Positions 46,623 to 57,260 of a stretch of 64,000 nt of DNA are shown here, in pieces. The notes under the pieces are model-generated. The model made no database searches. It worked only from the letters and a program-made list of their open reading frames with translations, and was not told the DNA's origin. Within the stretch, counting starts at the first letter, position 1. Every line of letters begins with the position of its first letter. This DNA is from Ignavibacteriales bacterium. Lineage in GTDB: Bacteria; Bacteroidota; Ignavibacteria; Ignavibacteriales; Ignavibacteriaceae. A program made the translations under genes and the position numbers. The stretch is from assembly GCA_016707585.1 (NCBI GenBank), contig JADJHL010000002.1, forward strand, positions 429,647 to 493,646. The letters run 5' to 3'.

Positions 46623-47789
46623 ATGAAAAACGAATATGACATAATAGTTGTCGGTGCTGGCCCAGCTGGAAGTATGGCTGCACGGTTTGCTGCTGAGCAA
46701 GGTGTTTCTGTTTTGATGCTTGAAAAAGATCGCGATGTTGGTTATCCTGTTAGATGCGGAGAGGCAATTAGCAAAGCTGGAGTTGAAGAATTTATTCCGA
46801 GTGATGATAAATGGATTGCCGCAAAGATTAGTAAATTTTCTTTTAACGCTCCCGATGGCAGTGAAGCAATAATAGATTTTGGTGATGCGGGTTATGTTCT
46901 TGAACGAAGAATTTTTGATTACGAGTTAGCGAGAACTGCTGCAGAAGCAGGATCAGAAATTATAACTCGTGCTTATGTTAATGGTTTGTTGTTTAATGAT
47001 GGAAAAGTAAGTGGAGTGAAATACGAACTTAATGGCGAACAGAAAGAAGTTAAAGCAAAGGTTGTAATTGCTGCCGATGGTGTTGAATCACGTGTTGGCA
47101 GATGGGCAGGATTAGAAACGCACATCGATTTTCGTGATATGGAAAGTGCCGTGCAAATTACTGCAGCAAACATTCCAGTTGATCAGAATACACTTTACTT
47201 TTACTTTGGGCAGGATGTTGCACCAAACGGATACTTCTGGATTTTTCCTAAAGGACACAACAAAGCAAACATAGGACTTGGAGTTAGCGGTTTGATCGGA
47301 AAGAAAAAATCTGCACAATCTTTTCTTGATGATTTTATGAACAAGCATTATCCAAACGCACCTGTGCTTACCAAAATTGCAGGCGGAGTTCCGTGCTCAA
47401 TTACGCTTGATAAAATTTCCGGTCCCGGAATAATGTTAGTTGGTGATGCAGCAAGACAAGTTAATCCACTAAGCGGAGGAGGAATTGCAAGCGGAATGAT
47501 TGGCGGAAAGATTGCAGGAACAATTGCAGGCGAAGCAGTTAAACAAAACAAACTTGATCACATCTTAACTTATGATAAAGCCTGGCACGACAGACTTGGT
47601 AAACGCCACGAAACTTTTAACAGAATTAAAGAAGGCATTTACAATTTTTCTGATGATAAGTTTAACAGCATTGCACATTCAATTCTAAAAATTCCTATCG
47701 AAAAAAGAACACTTGGCAAAGTGTTTACAACTGCGTTAATGAACAATCCATCTTTACTTGTTGATATTGCAAAAGTGTTTGTGGTTTAG
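46623..47789 (+). CDS. Geranylgeranyl reductase-family FAD-dependent oxidoreductase
   Basis: 388 residues. The FAD-binding GAGPAGSMAARFAAEQG is at the N-terminus, with the family motif DVGYPVRCGEAIS near residue 40, AADGVESRVGRW near 140, and GDAARQVNPLSGGGIASGM near 275. Members saturate isoprenoid chains of quinones, chlorophyll or lipids. The upstream ferredoxin is a likely electron donor, as in archaeal systems. Given dxr and ispG elsewhere in the window, isoprenoid side chains are a plausible substrate. The phylum is not phototrophic throughout, so a chlorophyll role is not assumed. Confidence 0.9.
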   Translation: MKNEYDIIVVGAGPAGSMAARFAAEQGVSVLMLEKDRDVGYPVRCGEAISKAGVEEFIPSDDKWIAAKISKFSFNAPDGSEAIIDFGDAGYVLERRIFDYELARTAAEAGSEIITRAYVNGLLFNDGKVSGVKYELNGEQKEVKAKVVIAADGVESRVGRWAGLETHIDFRDMESAVQITAANIPVDQNTLYFYFGQDVAPNGYFWIFPKGHNKANIGLGVSGLIGKKKSAQSFLDDFMNKHYPNAPVLTKIAGGVPCSITLDKISGPGIMLVGDAARQVNPLSGGGIASGMIGGKIAGTIAGEAVKQNKLDHILTYDKAWHDRLGKRHETFNRIKEGIYNFSDDKFNSIAHSILKIPIEKRTLGKVFTTALMNNPSLLVDIAKVFVV

Positions 47790-47860
47790 CAAATAGTTTT
47801 TGATTGACATTACAAATCTGGTTTCTTACATTACAGCCACACATTTTATAAGGGGTTCTT

Positions 47861-49402
47861 ATGAAGAACACAATTTTTGCTTTTTTACTACTCCTTCCAA
47901 TTGCAATTTATTCCCAAAGTAATTGGGTTCCTTTAAATTTACCAAATGGTTTAACACCAATAAGTTTAACTTGTGTTAGCAACTCAGATTTGTACTATTG
48001 TACATCTTCAGGAATTTTAAAATCAACTAATAGTGGAATTGATTGGTTCACCCTTGATGCAACTCGCTTTGGCGGAAATTGCTCTTTTGTTATGAATCCT
48101 GATAATTTCATTATACAATCAGCAGATAATTTATTTTATTTATCAACCGATTATGGTAATGAGTGGTTTGAAAATGGAAGTTATACAATTCATAACACAA
48201 GTTTGATCTTTTCTAATAATGATTATTATTTATATATGAGCTATTATAAAGATAATTATCCAAGCGCCCCCTCATCAGGCATAAGAAATTCTACTGATTT
48301 TGGAGTAACTTGGAACTATATGAATCACGTTCATACTTGGGACAGATTCGGATTGCTTACAACACTTCCAGGAAATTTGCTTTTTAGTAATGTATATGAT
48401 TTGGTTTATGCTCAAAAACTTGGAATATATCGAACAAGTGACAATGGATTAGGTTGGATTGAAACCAATTCTGGGCTGCCAAGCATGAATATTCTAACTC
48501 TTGCTACCGATAATAGTTTCAATCTATATGCATCACAAGATTCAGGCATTTATAAAATGAATAGTAATGATTTTACCTGGAGTAAATTTACAAATGAAGC
48601 ATTGACACATGTTACATATATGGAATTTAATTTAAACAATGATATAGTTGTTGTTAACAATGGAAAGCTTTTTATCTCAACTGATGGGAAAAAATGGTAT
48701 TCAAACAGTGTGGGTTTAGAAAATGTTAATGTAAAGATAATTGAAAAAGATAGTGATGGATATTTTTATGCAGTCGATACTGGTGGTAAAATTTATAAAA
48801 CACTTACACCCCACTTAATAAATCAACTTCCATCTTCACCTATTCTATCATATCCAATAAACAATCAACAAGTTGCTAGTGATACTGTTAAATTTATTTG
48901 GAATTCTTCAGATCCTTTGGTTACTGAATATAATTTTATAATTTCAAAAGATTCCTTATTTAGCACAACTACTGATACTACAATCGCAGATACAACAGTG
49001 ACTCTTGTCAATCTGAATATTAATCAAAAATACTATTGGAAAGTTAGTGCTTATAATGAGGTGGGTTGGGGAATTGAAAGTGAAGCAGCTTCATTTATTA
49101 CCGGATTAACTAATGTTGAAGCAGACCAAATTATTCCCAACAAATTTAATTTGTATCAAAACTACCCAAACCCATTTAATCCAAGTACAAAAATTAGTTG
49201 GCAGTCGCCAGTAAGCGGTTGGCAAACATTAAAAGTTTATGATGTTCTTGGAAATGAAGTTGCAACACTGGTTAATGAATATCGTAATGCAGGAAATTAT
49301 GAGATAAACTTTGATGCAAGTAAACTTTCAAGCGGAGTTTATTGCTATCAACTAAGAACAGGTGAATTTGTTGAAACAAAAAAGATGATTTTGGTTAAGT
49401 AA
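47861..49402 (+). CDS. Type IX-secreted protein with beta-propeller-like repeats and sorting domain
   Basis: 513 residues: signal peptide (ending IYSQ), repeated strands of the BNR/sortilin-like kind (ILKSTNSGIDWF, NSTDFGVTWNYM, YRTSDNGLGWIE) to about 320, a fibronectin-like domain at about 325-415, and a C-terminal sorting domain starting LYQNYPNPFNPSTKISW and ending KKMILVK. The last domain directs export by the type IX system and surface attachment; it is the strongest phylum marker in the window. AAGGGG precedes the ATG. Ligand or role unknown. Confidence 0.92.
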   Translation: MKNTIFAFLLLLPIAIYSQSNWVPLNLPNGLTPISLTCVSNSDLYYCTSSGILKSTNSGIDWFTLDATRFGGNCSFVMNPDNFIIQSADNLFYLSTDYGNEWFENGSYTIHNTSLIFSNNDYYLYMSYYKDNYPSAPSSGIRNSTDFGVTWNYMNHVHTWDRFGLLTTLPGNLLFSNVYDLVYAQKLGIYRTSDNGLGWIETNSGLPSMNILTLATDNSFNLYASQDSGIYKMNSNDFTWSKFTNEALTHVTYMEFNLNNDIVVVNNGKLFISTDGKKWYSNSVGLENVNVKIIEKDSDGYFYAVDTGGKIYKTLTPHLINQLPSSPILSYPINNQQVASDTVKFIWNSSDPLVTEYNFIISKDSLFSTTTDTTIADTTVTLVNLNINQKYYWKVSAYNEVGWGIESEAASFITGLTNVEADQIIPNKFNLYQNYPNPFNPSTKISWQSPVSGWQTLKVYDVLGNEVATLVNEYRNAGNYEINFDASKLSSGVYCYQLRTGEFVETKKMILVK

Positions 49403-49409
49403 AATCTAA

Positions 49410-49450
49410 CCTCACCCTTAATCCCTCTCCTTTCAAAGGAGAGGGATTTT
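49410..49450. repeat. CCCTCTCCTTT palindrome between convergent genes
   Basis: ATCCCTCTCCTTT (49421-49433) pairs with AAAGGAGAGGGAT (49435-49447), preceded by CCTCACCCTTA. T-runs flank the stem on both strands, so it can end both the sorting-domain gene and the TonB receptor gene. It is related to 57231-57260. Confidence 0.8.
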
Positions 49451-49455
49451 TAAAT

Positions 49456-51731
49456 CTAAAACTCTGCGCTAATACCAATTGATGGAAGAATACCGATTGA
49501 AGATGATTCATCAACTTTCATTTCACGTCTATCCCAGCGGATTCCGCTTGCATTTTTTTGATTGTAAATGTTTTGAATATCAAGATAAGTTATTAAAGTC
49601 CAGCCGCTAAAGTACCAGCGTTTATCGACTCTAACATCAAGGCTGTGTGAGGATTTAATTCTTGCTGTGTTATAGTTTGCAATATCTTGACTTCCATCAG
49701 AGTTGAACGGTGTGTAAGGTTTTCCACTTGCAAATCTAAACTTAGAACTGCATTCCCAGAATTCATCAAACTTATAGCCGCCGCTTAAATTAATAATCCA
49801 GTTTTGATCATAACTTCCCGATCTTTCAATTCCATCTAAAGAAGTATAATCGGATTTGCTATAAGTAAAACTAAAAATTCCATAGTAAGGAATATCAGAA
49901 AGTTTTTTCTGGATCGATAATTCTATTCCGCGTGCTTTACCAAACCCGGCATCAACTAAAGGCTCTAATCCAAATGATGAATAATTGTCATCACTACCGG
50001 AAAACCCTGCTCCTGTATTTGCAAGAACAAGATACGGTCTTATTGTGCTGGTTGGATAGTTTTTATAATCCTTATAAAACGCTTCAACTTTTAGCAATGC
50101 ATCGGCAGAAATTCTATGATCAAATCCCAAAACAAATTGGTTAACCTGAATCATTTTTAAATCTTTATTGCTTTCAAATGCTTCAAGCCAAATGTAGGAT
50201 GGTGATTGATGATAAATTCCGGTACTGAAATTTAAATTTGTTAAATCCGTTAATGCATAAGAAAGTGAAAGTCGTGGACTGAAATAAACTTTTTTATTTA
50301 ATGCTGTAAAAATATCTGAACGAACACCAACATTGGCAGTAAGTTTATTGAATAGCAAAGAGTTGTAGTTTGTATAAACTCCAAACTTGGTATAAGTGTT
50401 TTCTGATTTTAGCGAAGTGACAGGAAGCGAATCACCAAATGAAGTAAAAAATGTTGGAAAAAGAATATCAAAATCCGCTTCAATTAATTTTGCTGTACCT
50501 CCAATGTTAATTTCAGAAGTTTTGGAGAGTTTAAAAACTAAATCTGCACGTAATGAGTTTTCTTCTTCTTTGGATTTATTTGTAAAGAGCGGATTCAATA
50601 ATGAATCACTTTGCCTGCTGTCGTAATCAACATAATTTCTGCTTAGGGCAAGATTAAAAAATCCATTTGTAAATAAATGCCTGTAAGTAAATCCCGCAAC
50701 ATATTGTATTTGATCTGTTCCAAGAATTCTTGAGTTATCAAATCGCTGTTCTGCATCATCATTAAAAAATTTTACATTATCAAAAGCACTAATAAATACA
50801 AAGCTGAATGCATCACTGCTGTGGGGACTGAAATCTGCTTTTAGTAAAACGTCATAATATTCCGGAACAAAAGAAAAGTTTGCTGCTTTAAAAATAAAAT
50901 CAAGATAGCTTCTTCTTGCCGAAAAAATAAAATTTGATTTTTCTGTAATTGGTCCCTCTAAGTTTAATCCAAATTGTGATGCAGATATTGTTGCTTTACC
51001 ACCAAATCTATCTTCTCTTCCATTCCTAAGATCAATATTTAATACAGATGAAAGTTTATCACCATACAAAGAAGAAAATCCACCGGTTGAAAAGGAAGTT
51101 TCTCTAACAAAATCTAAATTAACATAACTCAGTGGTCCACCGGTTGCGCCTTGAGTTCCGAAGTGATTGATGTTTGGAACTTCAATTCCATTTATAAGAT
51201 AAAGATTTTCTGATGGCGCGCCCCGCGAACAATTAAATCATTTCTTCCTGCATCAGCTTGTGCAACTCCAGGCAATATTGATAAAGCACGAACAACATCT
51301 TCAAATCCACCCGGACTTCTTCTGATTTCTTCGTAACTAAAATTTCTTATGCTGTTAACTTCAAGTGGATCTTTACGGAAATAATCACTTGTTACAGTAA
51401 CTCCTTCAAGTTCTATTGCTTGCGGAGTTAATTCAAAATTAACTTCAGTTGGTTTTGCTGTTTGAAGTACAACATCAGTTATTATTTGGGAATTAAATCC
51501 AACAACAGAAGCTTTTACTTGATATGTTTTTAAAGGAATGTTATCAATCTTAAAATATCCCTCAAGGTCTGAAGCGGCACCAACATTTGATTCCAGCAGA
51601 ATGATATTTGCAAATGGAATTGGCTGCTTTGTGGTAAAATCAAAAACTCTGCCGTAAATACTTCCTGTTAAATTTTGAGCAAAAAGCTGGTTTGATAAAA
51701 TGATGATAATAAATAAGGAGGTTTTTTTCAT
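49456..51731 (-). CDS. TonB-dependent receptor with carboxypeptidase-like N-terminal domain, one frameshift
   Basis: The upstream frame (51731-51192) holds a signal peptide (ending LFAQN), a CarbopepD_reg_2 domain at about 22-105 (GSIYGRVFDFTTKQPIPFANI) and the start of the plug (SPGGFEDVVRALSILPGV). One missing G in the run 51221-51224 joins NDLIVRG to GAPSENLYLINGIEVPN, restoring the plug and the barrel that runs to a C-terminal Phe (GISAEF) at 49456, about 758 residues. The architecture is SusC/outer-membrane-receptor-like. No SusD partner is adjacent, so glycan import is not assumed. It lies divergent to the hybrid kinase gene. Confidence 0.9.
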
Positions 51732-51863
51732 GTTTGATCTAAAAGTTTGTTTTTTGATTATTTAACAAATGTGCACAAAAAAAGTTCAATTTAACTAAAT
51801 CATAAATAGTTTTAGGCTTAAACTAAATTGTTATATCTTTGACGTAGAGAATAATTGACAATT

Positions 51864-53433
51864 ATGATGCCCCGAATAAAAAATAATAACGTATCAAAAG
51901 CTAACGAAAAAACACAAAAGGATACATTTCTTAGCGGTGTAACTGAAAAAAAACTCTTAACCGAAGAACAAAATAATGTACTTTGTGAAATTGCAAGAGA
52001 GTTTGATGATCAGTTTCATTATCTGTTAACGATTAAAGACGATAAGCTTGAGATGTTTTATTCGCCTGGGGTAAAAAAAGTTACAGGTTTTAAACCAGAA
52101 GAGTTGATTAAGTTTAATTCGCTGGGAAGAGAAATGGTTCACGAAGATGATTTGCCTGAAATCAAGAAAAAACTTTATAAATTAGAAAATGGCAAAACAA
52201 CATCGCTCGAGTTGATTTATCGTTATAGAAAAAAAGATGGGAAAATTATCTGGTTGAAAGAGCAGATAAAATCAGAAAAAAATAAAAAGGTAAAGATTCA
52301 AAAAGGACTTGTTGTTGAAATAACTCAATTCAAAAAAAATGAAGCTGACTCAGCTGAAATTATAAATACACTTTCCGCTGAAATAACAGCTCGTGATAAT
52401 TTCCTTTCAATTCTTTCTCACGATTTACGCGCACCTTTTTCCAGCATCCTTGGGTTTACAGAAATCTTACTAAGTGAAGCCCAACTTACAGATGCTGAGC
52501 GAATTGAGTATCTAAACTATATTAATGATTCTTCAAGCAACCAGTTACAGCTTGTAAATTACCTGCTGGATTGGTCCAACCTTCAAACAGGTAGAATGAA
52601 TTTGGTTCCACAAAGAGTTCAGGCACAAGGGCTTGTGTTTAATTGCATTTCTGCGCTTACCGGAATAGCGATGAGAAAAAACATTGACATAAAAGTTAAT
52701 GTGCCAGAAACAATTTTTATAGAAACTGATGAAAGATTGATGATGCAGGTTATCACTAATCTTGTTAGTAATGCTATAAAATTTTCAGAGGATGGAAAAA
52801 CAATTAAAATCTTTGCTGATAGATTTAACAACCAGCTTGTAGAATTTGTTATTAAAGATGAAGGGGTTGGAATACCTGATCATTATCAACAAAGGATATT
52901 TAAGTTTGAAAAAATGTTTTCTACCAGAGGAACTCGTGGAGAAAAAGGAACCGGCCTTGGGTTATCACTTGTTAAAGAAATTATAGAAAGACACAAAGGG
53001 CAAATCTGGTTTTACTCAAAAGAAAAGGCTGGCAGTGAATTTCACTTTACTGTGCCAAGTTCTGAGAATACAATTTTGTTAGTCGAAAATAATCAGAAAG
53101 AGTTTAGACTTCTTGAAAAAACAATCAAAGAAAATTTTCCTACATTTAAATTTGTTGGTACAGATAATGGGTTTGAAGCAATAAACATAGTACTTAAACA
53201 ACATCCCTCACTTATTATATCTTCAAGATGATTTACCATTAATGAATGGTGTGCAATTTATAAAATCCATATTGCGTGGCGATAAAAAATTCTATGCCCC
53301 AATTGTTGTACTTACAGAATCACACGATCAATCATTATTTAAAATATATAATGATCTGGGAATAAAATCTGTAATTGCCAAACCAATTGATCTAAAATAT
53401 TTTAACCGAGAAATAACTGCGGTATTAAGCTAA
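51864..53433 (+). CDS. PAS-domain hybrid sensor histidine kinase, frameshift before receiver end
   Basis: A PAS_3-like domain (about 45-150), a HisKA domain with FLSILSHDLRAPFSSILGF (phospho-acceptor His near 195), HATPase_c motifs NLVSNAIKFSEDG and GTGLGLSLVKEI, then a receiver beginning ILLVENNQKEF. The first frame stops at 53231. The receiver continues from about 53227 in another frame (DDLPLMNGVQFIKSIL through the TES and KPIDLKYF motifs) to 53433. One extra base near 53218-53228 explains the break. After joining, the usual phospho-acceptor position does not hold an obvious Asp. There are no membrane helices, so this is a cytosolic sensor. Confidence 0.85.
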
Positions 53434-53512
53434 ATCCGCTGATTTATCAATTCTATTTAAAAATTACTTTCACTATTTTTCAAATGTTAAACAAATTATA
53501 TAGGAGGAACTC

Positions 53513-54847
53513 GTGAATTTAGCAGTAGTTGGCACAGGTTACGTTGGTCTTGTATCTGGAACCTGTCTTGCAGAAACAGGAAACAATGTTATTTGCGTTG
53601 ATATTGATGAAAATAAAATTGAAACAATGCGTAATGGCCACATACCAATATATGAACCTGGACTTGAAGTTTTATTCTTAAGAAATATTGTAAAGAAAAG
53701 ATTATCATTTACAACTGATTTAAATGATGCTATTCGTAAATCAGATGTGATCTTTTTATGTCTTCCAACTCCACAAGGCGGAGATGGTGCCGCAGATCTT
53801 AAATATGTTTTAAAAGTTGCCGATGATTTGGGATTGCTTTTTAAAGCTGAACCAAATTTAGGATTTAAAGTTTTAGTAGATAAAAGCACGGTTCCTGTTG
53901 GAACAAGCGATAGAGTTAGAGCCGCTGTTAGAAAACACGCTCCAAATTTTGATTTTGATGTTTGTTCAAATCCGGAATTTTTGCGTGAAGGTATTGCTGT
54001 AGAAGATTTTATGAAACCTGAAAGAGTTATCGTTGGGACAAGTAATGACAAAACAAAAAAAGTTATGGAACAGCTTTACGAACCATTTGTACGCACAGGA
54101 AATCCCGTTTACTTTATGGATGAAAAATCGGCTGAAATGACAAAGTATGCTGCAAACTCATTTATTGCGATGAAGATATCTTTTATGAATGAGATTGCAA
54201 GGCTTTGCGAATTAACAGGCGCACAGGTTGATAACGTTAGATTGGGAATTGGCTCAGATTCCAGAATTGGTAAACGATATTTATTTCCTGGCATTGGTTA
54301 TGGTGGCTCTTGTTTCCCAAAAGATGTTCACGCTTTAGTTAATACTGCAAACGAAAATAAATACGATTTTAAAATTTTAAAATCAGTAATTGATGTGAAC
54401 TATGATCAGGTAAAACATTTCTATAAAAAAATATCTAAACACTACAATGAAAATCTTAAAGGCAAACATTTCGCTCTTTGGGGATTAGCATTTAAACCAA
54501 ATACCGATGATGTTCGTGAAGCACCGGCGCACTATCTAATAAAATTATTATTAGATGCTGGGGCAACAGTTATCGCATATGATCCAGAAGCAAATCAAAC
54601 AACAAAAGCTGTACTTGGCGATACAATTAAATATGCAGAAACATCTGATGAAACTCTGGTTGATGCTGATGCTTTGATTGTTGTAACTGAGTGGAAGGAA
54701 TTTCGTAACCCAGATTTTACAATTATTAAAAAATCATTAAAAGCTCCGGTTATCTTTGATGGAAGAAATCTTTATGATCTTGATAAACTTAATGATTTGA
54801 AATTTACTTATTACTCAATCGGCAGAACAGATATAATTAACAAATAA
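53513..54847 (+). CDS. ugd: UDP-glucose 6-dehydrogenase
   Basis: 444 residues. The NAD-binding VVGTGYVGLVSGTCLAETG, substrate region STVPVGTSDRVR, catalytic Cys in GIGYGGSCFPKDVHALV (about 263) and C-terminal ALWGLAFKPNTDDVREAPA are all present. It oxidises UDP-glucose to UDP-glucuronate for surface polysaccharides. The start is GTG 53513, fixed by AGGAGG seven bases upstream, the strongest Shine-Dalgarno sequence in the window. An UpxY-type antiterminator follows after 3 bp. Confidence 0.96.
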   Translation: MNLAVVGTGYVGLVSGTCLAETGNNVICVDIDENKIETMRNGHIPIYEPGLEVLFLRNIVKKRLSFTTDLNDAIRKSDVIFLCLPTPQGGDGAADLKYVLKVADDLGLLFKAEPNLGFKVLVDKSTVPVGTSDRVRAAVRKHAPNFDFDVCSNPEFLREGIAVEDFMKPERVIVGTSNDKTKKVMEQLYEPFVRTGNPVYFMDEKSAEMTKYAANSFIAMKISFMNEIARLCELTGAQVDNVRLGIGSDSRIGKRYLFPGIGYGGSCFPKDVHALVNTANENKYDFKILKSVIDVNYDQVKHFYKKISKHYNENLKGKHFALWGLAFKPNTDDVREAPAHYLIKLLLDAGATVIAYDPEANQTTKAVLGDTIKYAETSDETLVDADALIVVTEWKEFRNPDFTIIKKSLKAPVIFDGRNLYDLDKLNDLKFTYYSIGRTDIINK

Positions 54848-54850
54848 TTT

Positions 54851-55360
54851 ATGGGGGTTAATAATTCTAAAAGCTGGTTCGCACTTGTTGTTAAATCGCA
54901 AAGCGAATTTAAAGCTGAAGAAGAGTTAAATAATCTTGGGGTCCAAAGTTATCTGCCCGTTACTATTGCAATAAGAAAATGGAGTGATAGAAAAAAAGAG
55001 ATAAGCGTACCTATAATAAAACGTTATATTTTTATTTATGCTTCTGAAAAAGAAAGACTTTATTCTTTAGAACAAAAAACTATTGTTAAATGTTTGTTTG
55101 ATGGTGGACGACCCGCAGTTATACCTGAATGGCAGATTGAAAACCTTAAGAAAATTTTAGAGTATAAATCTGAAGTAATTGTTGAAAATTATTTAGTGGC
55201 GGGTGATTCCGTTAAAATCATTGAAGGACCGTTTGAGGGAGTTGTTGGAATTCTTCAATCATCTGGAAAAGAAAGAACGCTTTCTGTTTCTATTGATTTG
55301 ATTCATAGAAGTGTTGTAGTCCATCTTTCAAGTGAGAGCGTTGTAAAAGCTTTAGATTAA
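54851..55360 (+). CDS. UpxY/NusG-like transcription antiterminator
   Basis: 169 residues: an NGN domain (WFALVVKSQSEFKAEEELNNLGVQSYLPV, then IIKRYIFIYASEKE) and a C-terminal KOW motif (GDSVKIIEGPFEGVVGILQS). Specialised NusG paralogues of this kind let RNA polymerase read through long polysaccharide operons and are usually encoded at the head of such operons. Here it follows ugd directly, but the next genes are not glycan genes. The target operon may therefore be elsewhere, or this may be a housekeeping paralogue. Confidence 0.88.
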   Translation: MGVNNSKSWFALVVKSQSEFKAEEELNNLGVQSYLPVTIAIRKWSDRKKEISVPIIKRYIFIYASEKERLYSLEQKTIVKCLFDGGRPAVIPEWQIENLKKILEYKSEVIVENYLVAGDSVKIIEGPFEGVVGILQSSGKERTLSVSIDLIHRSVVVHLSSESVVKALD

Positions 55361-55400
55361 AAATCGTTTGTGTTATTAATGAGTTTAAGAGAATTATAAA

Positions 55401-56396
55401 ATGTTAAATCAATCAGAGTTGTCATCAATTAGTAAAGGCGAATCGATCGATCATTTTCTTCTTGTAAAGAAATGTGAGACCAGACTTACTAAGAATGGAA
55501 AAGAATTTATTTCACTTGAACTTGGAGATAAATCAATTAGCTGCATCAAATCTTTGGGATGATGTATCAGGATTTAAATCAATAAAAAGTTCACTAGTTG
55601 TTGGTGATATCGTTAAGATCTCTGGTTCGATGGATGAATACCAAGGCAATCCACAAATTAAAATTGATTCTTTAAGATTAGCAAAACAAAGTGACGATGT
55701 AACTCCTAAAGATTTTCTTCCAAAATCTTTGCGCGATCTCAAGGTGATGAAAAAGAATTCACATCAAGATTAGTAAAGATTTCTACTCCAGAACTAAGCT
55801 CCTTAATGAAAAATATTTTTACTGAAGAGAGATTTGAGAAATATACTTCTGTTCCAGCTGGCAAAATGTGGCATCATGGTTACATTAGCGGATTGATTGA
55901 ACATACATTGGAAATAGTAAGGATTTGTGATTTGATGTGCGATATACATCCGCAAATAAATCGCGATCTACTTGTGTGTGGAGCTATGCTTCATGATTTT
56001 GGCAAGATTGAAGAACTAACTTTTGAACCTGTTTTTGAATATACCGACAAAGGAAAATTACTTGGTCACATTGTTATTGCCGCAATGATAGTTAATGATG
56101 AGATAAACAAACTTTCTAATTTTCCTGAAAATCTTAAAAATAATTTATTGCATTTAATTCTTAGTCATCAAGGTAAACTTGAATATGCTTCACCGGTTGT
56201 ACCAAAAACACTTGAGGCGATTACACTTTATCAGGCTGATGAATTAAGTGCAAAAGTAAATGCATACAAAAACGTGATGTTAAATGAAATAAAACCAGGA
56301 ATGCAGTGGACAAAATTTATTTCACTTGCAGGCACTGATATTCACAATCACGGCATTGAAAATTCAACCACAGAAAATAAAACATTGTTCGATTAA
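55401..56396 (+). CDS. YhaM-type 3'-5' exoribonuclease (OB-fold plus HD domain), two frameshifts
   Basis: Three frames join. From ATG 55401, FLLVKKCETRLTKNGKEFISL is an OB-fold start. From about 55540, NLWDDVSGFKSIKSSLVVGDIVKISG continues the OB-fold. From about 55745, GDEKEFTSRLVKI leads into the HD domain with KMWHHGYISGLIEHTLEIV and GAMLHDFGK, ending at 56396. Breaks lie near 55538-55545 and at 55741-55745. The joined length (about 330 residues) and domain order fit YhaM/CBF1-type nucleases, which degrade RNA and single-stranded DNA. The metal-binding His-Asp pair is intact. AAGAG lies about 18 bases upstream of the chosen start, too far to help. Confidence 0.85.
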
Positions 56397-56420
56397 TCAA
56401 ATAAACCTTAAGGAACACAA

Positions 56421-57203
56421 ATGAAAAAAGTTCTACAACTTGCATCTATTCTGTTGCTTGTAATGCTTGGAGTTAACCTTTCTTTTGCTCAAACAGTAGA
56501 TGAATTACTTAAACAAGGCGATCAATTTGTTACCGAATTTCAAAATCAAAAAGCATTAGATACTTATTTAAAGGCTGAAAAAATTGCCCCGAATAACTGG
56601 GAGGTTTTGTGGCGTATCAGTCGTGCTTATGTTGATCTTGGTGAAAAGATGCCTGAAAAAACTGATGCACAAAAAGATGAACAAGAAAAGGTTTACAATA
56701 AAGCATTTGATTATGCAAATAAATCTGTTAAGAATGGTTCCGGTCAATCAATAACTTATGTCCGTCGTGCAATTGCAAATGGAAGGATAGCCTTGTTTCA
56801 AGGTGTATTTTCAGCAGTTGGAACTGTTAATGATGTTAAAGAAGATTGCGATAAAGCAATTCAACTTGGTAATGGAGGTAACTATGTTCAAGGTTTAGCC
56901 CATTATGTTTTAGGAAGAACTCATTTAAAAGTTTGTGAAAAGTCATATTTGGTAAGATTGCCAATCGGTTTAGGTTGGGGCGATACGGAAGATGCAGTTA
57001 AACTTTTAGAAACTGCAGTTAAATTTAAACCTAATTTCAGAATGTTTTTGTTTGAACTTGCTAAAGCTTATGTTGAAGAAGATGAATATGATAAAGCTAA
57101 AGAAACACTGAAGAAGGTTGAGAAAGCTCCAAAAGTTGATGAAGATGATGATAAGGTTTTAGCTGAAGCAAAAAAACTTTATGAAGAAATAAAGAACGAA
57201 TAA
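56421..57203 (+). CDS. Secreted TPR-repeat protein
   Basis: 260 residues with a signal peptide (ending LSFAQ) and about five TPR-like helical pairs (LLKQGDQFVTEFQNQKALDTYL, AVKFKPNFRMFLFELAKAYVEED), ending in an acidic helix (DEDDDKVLAEAKKLYEEIKN). It is a likely periplasmic scaffold. It sits 24 bp after the exonuclease gene with AAGGAAC before the ATG. Such short exported TPR proteins are common in this phylum; no specific function is known. Confidence 0.85.
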   Translation: MKKVLQLASILLLVMLGVNLSFAQTVDELLKQGDQFVTEFQNQKALDTYLKAEKIAPNNWEVLWRISRAYVDLGEKMPEKTDAQKDEQEKVYNKAFDYANKSVKNGSGQSITYVRRAIANGRIALFQGVFSAVGTVNDVKEDCDKAIQLGNGGNYVQGLAHYVLGRTHLKVCEKSYLVRLPIGLGWGDTEDAVKLLETAVKFKPNFRMFLFELAKAYVEEDEYDKAKETLKKVEKAPKVDEDDDKVLAEAKKLYEEIKNE

Positions 57204-57230
57204 TTAAAATGATTTCCGATGATTCTAAAA

Positions 57231-57260
57231 GCCCTCTCCTTTGGAGAGGGTTGGGTGAGC
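57231..57260. repeat. CCCTCTCC palindrome abutting the sirtuin gene
   Basis: GCCCTCTCC-TTT-GGAGAGGG (57231-57250) followed by TTGGGTGAGC. It matches the reverse complement of 49410-49450 in stem and tail. Its tail supplies the TGA (57256-57258) that precedes the sirtuin frame. Confidence 0.75.
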
